Assembly: GCF_030159255.1 (NCBI RefSeq)
Contig: NZ_BSCT01000010.1
Location: 74,907-138,906 of the forward strand
DNA length: 64,000 bases
Source: Bradyrhizobium sp. SSBR45G
Lineage (GTDB): Bacteria; Pseudomonadota; Alphaproteobacteria; Rhizobiales; Xanthobacteraceae
Direction: 5' to 3'
The first letter of the stretch is position 1; every line of letters begins with the position of its first letter. Under the pieces are notes generated by a model that made no database searches, was not told the DNA's origin, and saw only the letters and a program-made list of their open reading frames with translations. Below, piece after piece: positions 61,426-64,000 of this stretch. Position numbers and translations under genes: made by a program.

Positions 61426-64000
61426 ATGAGACCGGAGATAAAGCGAGCAATCGCACGGATAACGAGCATTAGGGACGATCGCAATACAGTCCTCGGAACG
61501 GGTTTTTTAGTAACCGAGCGGCACCTTTTGACCGCCTTTCATGTTGTGGGAGATCGGATCCAGTCTTCGCTGAGTGACGCTCCATTTTTCTACTCGGCCT
61601 TGCGGGTAACATTTCCGGACGCTGGATTGTGCGATCTTGCAGCTAAAGTAACAGAGGGATGCTTTGACGTTATAGGCGACTGGGCTTTGTTGGAACTTGA
61701 CAATCCGACAGCAGGCATTTTTCCACTGACGCTCGGCGAACTCTCTCCCAACTCCAATGACGACAGTGCCTCTCGAGCATTTGAAAGTTGGGGCTTCCCC
61801 GCAATTGCCGAGATGGCTGGTGGGGCTCTCTTCATTGACGGCCGCGTTCAAGGCGCACTGTCACAAGGTCCAGAGATCGACGTCTATCAGCTTTACAGCG
61901 ACAATGTCGCAGCCGGTCAGAGCGCTCGACTAGACGGCTTCTCTGGCGCTCCATGCCTTGTTGATGGCGTCGCAGTCGGCATTATCCGATCAAACTTAGT
62001 TTCACCTCTCAATAGAGATTCCGTTGCAGCTGGCGTACTGTTCGCTTGTCCCATCAACAACGACGTACTCCAAACACGCTGCGCACGATATCTGCCAGCA
62101 ATAGATCCAATTCTCGGATTGCCGGGACTTCCTCATCAAGCACTGCCAGCAGAGCCGTTCCGGTACCTTCGATGGTACGGCGCCGAGCATGCGGAAGTCT
62201 TCTTTGGTAGAAGCCGTAGATTGCGGGAACTATATGAGCAGGTGGTTGACAACGAGGGGCCCGGCGTCATTCTGGTGTATGGAGCTTCAGGGGTCGGGAA
62301 ATCGTCATTACTCGAGGCTGGGTTGCTTCCTCGCCTACGGTGGAGCTACGAAGCGCGGGCGCATCGCAGGGAGGCGGGCAAGACTCTTCTGGAGCTTTTC
62401 GAAGACCGCCTTAAAGAAGCTCTTGCGGCCACCGACACCAGCAATAAGCCTGTTGTCCTAGTAATCGACCAGATAGAGGAAGCATTCACTAGCCGGTCGT
62501 TCGGTAACGCCGAACTTAGCCAGTTGGCACACCGCCTCAAGCGACTTAAACACGAGCGACGCGATACTAGAATTCTGATCGGATTTCGAAGCGAATGGCT
62601 GGCCGAAGTTCGTGCCCGCTTGCGCGAGGCGGAGGTGGTCTTTACCGAGTTCTTTCTTGAGAGATTAACGCAGGATGAAATCGAGGAAGTGGTCCGCGGT
62701 ATAGTCAGCACCCGGCGGCTCCGTAGTTGGTATAATGTTGGCGTCGATGACGACCTTCCGGCGCGCATAGGCATGGATCTGTTAAGCGACCCCAAGTCGC
62801 CCATAACACCCATGCTAAGCATCATTCTTACGCGGCTCTGGCAAGAGGCCAAGAAGGACCGAGCCGGCAACCAGTGCCTTAGTCTGACGCACTATGACGT
62901 CCGCATGCGTGGAAAATTGGACCTCGATCAATTTCTTGAAGAACAAATAAACGTTCTAGCGGAGATCTATCCGCAACATGTCAACTCGGGACTAGTCGAG
63001 GATATCCTCTACCGGCATACCACGGACTATGGCACAGCGCTTGAGCTGTCCAGGTCGGAGACGTTTAAGCTATATGCCCATCTTGCTGATCAAAAACACG
63101 ATATCGAAGGATTGATCGACGAGCTCCTGCGAAATGCTCTGCTCTACACGGTAGCTACCGCCGATGACGAAAGGTCCACGAGGCTCGCTCACGACACTCT
63201 TGCTTCTCCTGTGCGTCGTCGCTTTGACCGGTCGGAAAGGCTTGGTCAAAGAGCCATCCGTCGTCTATCCGACCGCGCCAAGGAATGGGACCCAAGGGAT
63301 CCGTCAGCCGGCCTTCTTGACGTTGCTTCCTTAGAACTGGTGCGAAAGGGCCTGGTCGGCTCTCGGGCACCGACCGGCAAGGAGGTCACTTATCTGAATG
63401 CATCCAAGGAAGCGGACGAATCCTCTAGACGTCAATCCCGGCGCATCCGCTTGGCTTCTGCTGTCGCTTTTTGTATAGCAGTCATTACCGCGGTGATCTG
63501 GTGGCAGCACCGTTGGCTTCATTTGATGGCCTACCAACTCACTCAAGTTCATACTGCTGCGGTTGGCTCGCTGTCTGTAGGGAGTACTTTCAAAGAATGC
63601 TCGCACTGCCCCGAAATGGTCGTTTTACCAACCGGCCGCATCATCATCGGCTCGCCAACCGCGGCGGTAAAAGAGATGGCCAGGGAGCAGCCTGCCAAGA
63701 TGTTAGAGTTTGAGACGCCAATTGCCGTGTCCAAGCATGAGATAACGAACGACGAATGGGACCAGTGTGTTAGGTTTTCATTTTGTTCGCAGAGAGCGGA
63801 TCCAGCAACTAACGGAAATACGCCGATTACGAACGTCAGCTGGGCCGATGCACGTGACTATGCATCTTGGCTGAAGCAGGTGACTGCCGAGGACTATCGG
63901 CTGTTAAGCGAGGCCGAGTGGGAGTACGCAGCCAGAGGCGGAAAATCGACCTACTTTTCCTTTGGAAACGACGACAAGGAGCTCGATCTATACGCATGGT
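61426..64000 (+). CDS. Trypsin-like protease - STAND ATPase - TM - FGE-sulfatase (SUMF1) protein, cut by window end
   Basis: The frame stays open for 858 codons to the window end, so the C-terminus is missing. Residues 1-220 are a trypsin-like protease with His39 (LTAFHVVG), Asp85 (IGDWALLEL) and Ser173 (DGFSGAP). Residues 260-640 form a STAND/NACHT-like ATPase: FFGRSRRLRELYEQ entry, Walker A GASGVGKSSLLEAG (Lys292), Walker B VVLVIDQIEEAF (Asp348). A transmembrane helix lies near residues 674-695. From about residue 725 an FGE-sulfatase domain starts: CPEMVVLPTG, HEITNDEWDQC, PITNVSWADARDYASWL and YRLLSEAEWEYAARGG. The start ATG has no clear ribosome site; a GTG at 61411 is an alternative. 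It lies 154 nt after the hydrolase gene. Confidence 0.9.
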   Translation, partial: MRPEIKRAIARITSIRDDRNTVLGTGFLVTERHLLTAFHVVGDRIQSSLSDAPFFYSALRVTFPDAGLCDLAAKVTEGCFDVIGDWALLELDNPTAGIFPLTLGELSPNSNDDSASRAFESWGFPAIAEMAGGALFIDGRVQGALSQGPEIDVYQLYSDNVAAGQSARLDGFSGAPCLVDGVAVGIIRSNLVSPLNRDSVAAGVLFACPINNDVLQTRCARYLPAIDPILGLPGLPHQALPAEPFRYLRWYGAEHAEVFFGRSRRLRELYEQVVDNEGPGVILVYGASGVGKSSLLEAGLLPRLRWSYEARAHRREAGKTLLELFEDRLKEALAATDTSNKPVVLVIDQIEEAFTSRSFGNAELSQLAHRLKRLKHERRDTRILIGFRSEWLAEVRARLREAEVVFTEFFLERLTQDEIEEVVRGIVSTRRLRSWYNVGVDDDLPARIGMDLLSDPKSPITPMLSIILTRLWQEAKKDRAGNQCLSLTHYDVRMRGKLDLDQFLEEQINVLAEIYPQHVNSGLVEDILYRHTTDYGTALELSRSETFKLYAHLADQKHDIEGLIDELLRNALLYTVATADDERSTRLAHDTLASPVRRRFDRSERLGQRAIRRLSDRAKEWDPRDPSAGLLDVASLELVRKGLVGSRAPTGKEVTYLNASKEADESSRRQSRRIRLASAVAFCIAVITAVIWWQHRWLHLMAYQLTQVHTAAVGSLSVGSTFKECSHCPEMVVLPTGRIIIGSPTAAVKEMAREQPAKMLEFETPIAVSKHEITNDEWDQCVRFSFCSQRADPATNGNTPITNVSWADARDYASWLKQVTAEDYRLLSEAEWEYAARGGKSTYFSFGNDDKELDLYAW

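Noticed and set aside
61272..64000. A diversity-generating retroelement within the window
   Set aside because: No reverse transcriptase or template repeat is present up to position 64000; the idea is kept only as a prediction for the flanking sequence.

Overview
The window looks like the chromosome of a Bradyrhizobium-type alphaproteobacterium (Nitrobacteraceae). Support comes from the high GC with strongly GC-biased third codon positions over most of its length, the family content (RegB/RegA redox pair, an intracellular PHB depolymerase with an active-site Cys, several branched-chain amino-acid uptake genes, HWE kinase, MmcB, DUF1488) and dispersed palindromic repeats of a type common in that group. 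No rRNA, CRISPR array or replication origin was seen.

Region 1 (1-33 kb) is mostly core genome. It holds a solute-binding protein, glnD, a DUF1304 membrane protein, two near-duplicate LivJ-type binding proteins separated by repeats and a terminator, an arsR-SRPBCC-clpP operon with a palindrome in front of arsR, a DUF1330 protein, a bifunctional class A PBP, a PAS-GAF-GGDEF-EAL protein, a YgjP-type metalloprotease, phaZ, an ABC-2 exporter pair, the regB-regA sensor/regulator pair, a run of small hypothetical proteins, mmcB, an AbiEii-type nucleotidyltransferase with an overlapping partner gene, an MBL hydrolase, a second and unrelated PHB-depolymerase-like esterase, and a flavin-dependent monooxygenase.

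Region 2 (33-38.7 kb) is a patchy accessory stretch: LysE exporter, class-V aminotransferase, a small gene and its decayed duplicate, a possible antitoxin remnant, an orphan AT-richer gene and a repeat that folds into consecutive hairpins. Region 3 (38.7-53.1 kb) returns to core-like content: P450, SDR, HWE kinase, two further GGDEF/EAL proteins, and a complete branched-chain amino-acid ABC operon (binding protein, hairpin terminator, LivG, LivF, LivH, LivM), then a YccF protein.

Region 4 (53.2 kb to the end) is a genomic island. It begins with a truncated tRNA-Arg(CCG) followed 125 bp later by an intact tRNA-Arg(CCG); beyond this the GC drops visibly and the content becomes an XRE regulator, orphan genes, a secreted cell-wall amidase, a wrecked IS66 element and, at the right end, the most interesting locus. 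That locus is a caspase-fold protease (58639-60408), a translationally coupled alpha/beta hydrolase (60405-61271) and a large open frame from 61426 that runs off the window. The large frame reads as trypsin-like protease, then a STAND/NACHT-like P-loop ATPase, then a transmembrane helix, then an FGE-sulfatase (SUMF1, C-type-lectin-fold) domain. This architecture matches the logic of NTP-dependent conflict/defence systems (sensor, ATPase switch, proteolytic effectors), with a lipase/esterase-like protein as an additional possible effector.
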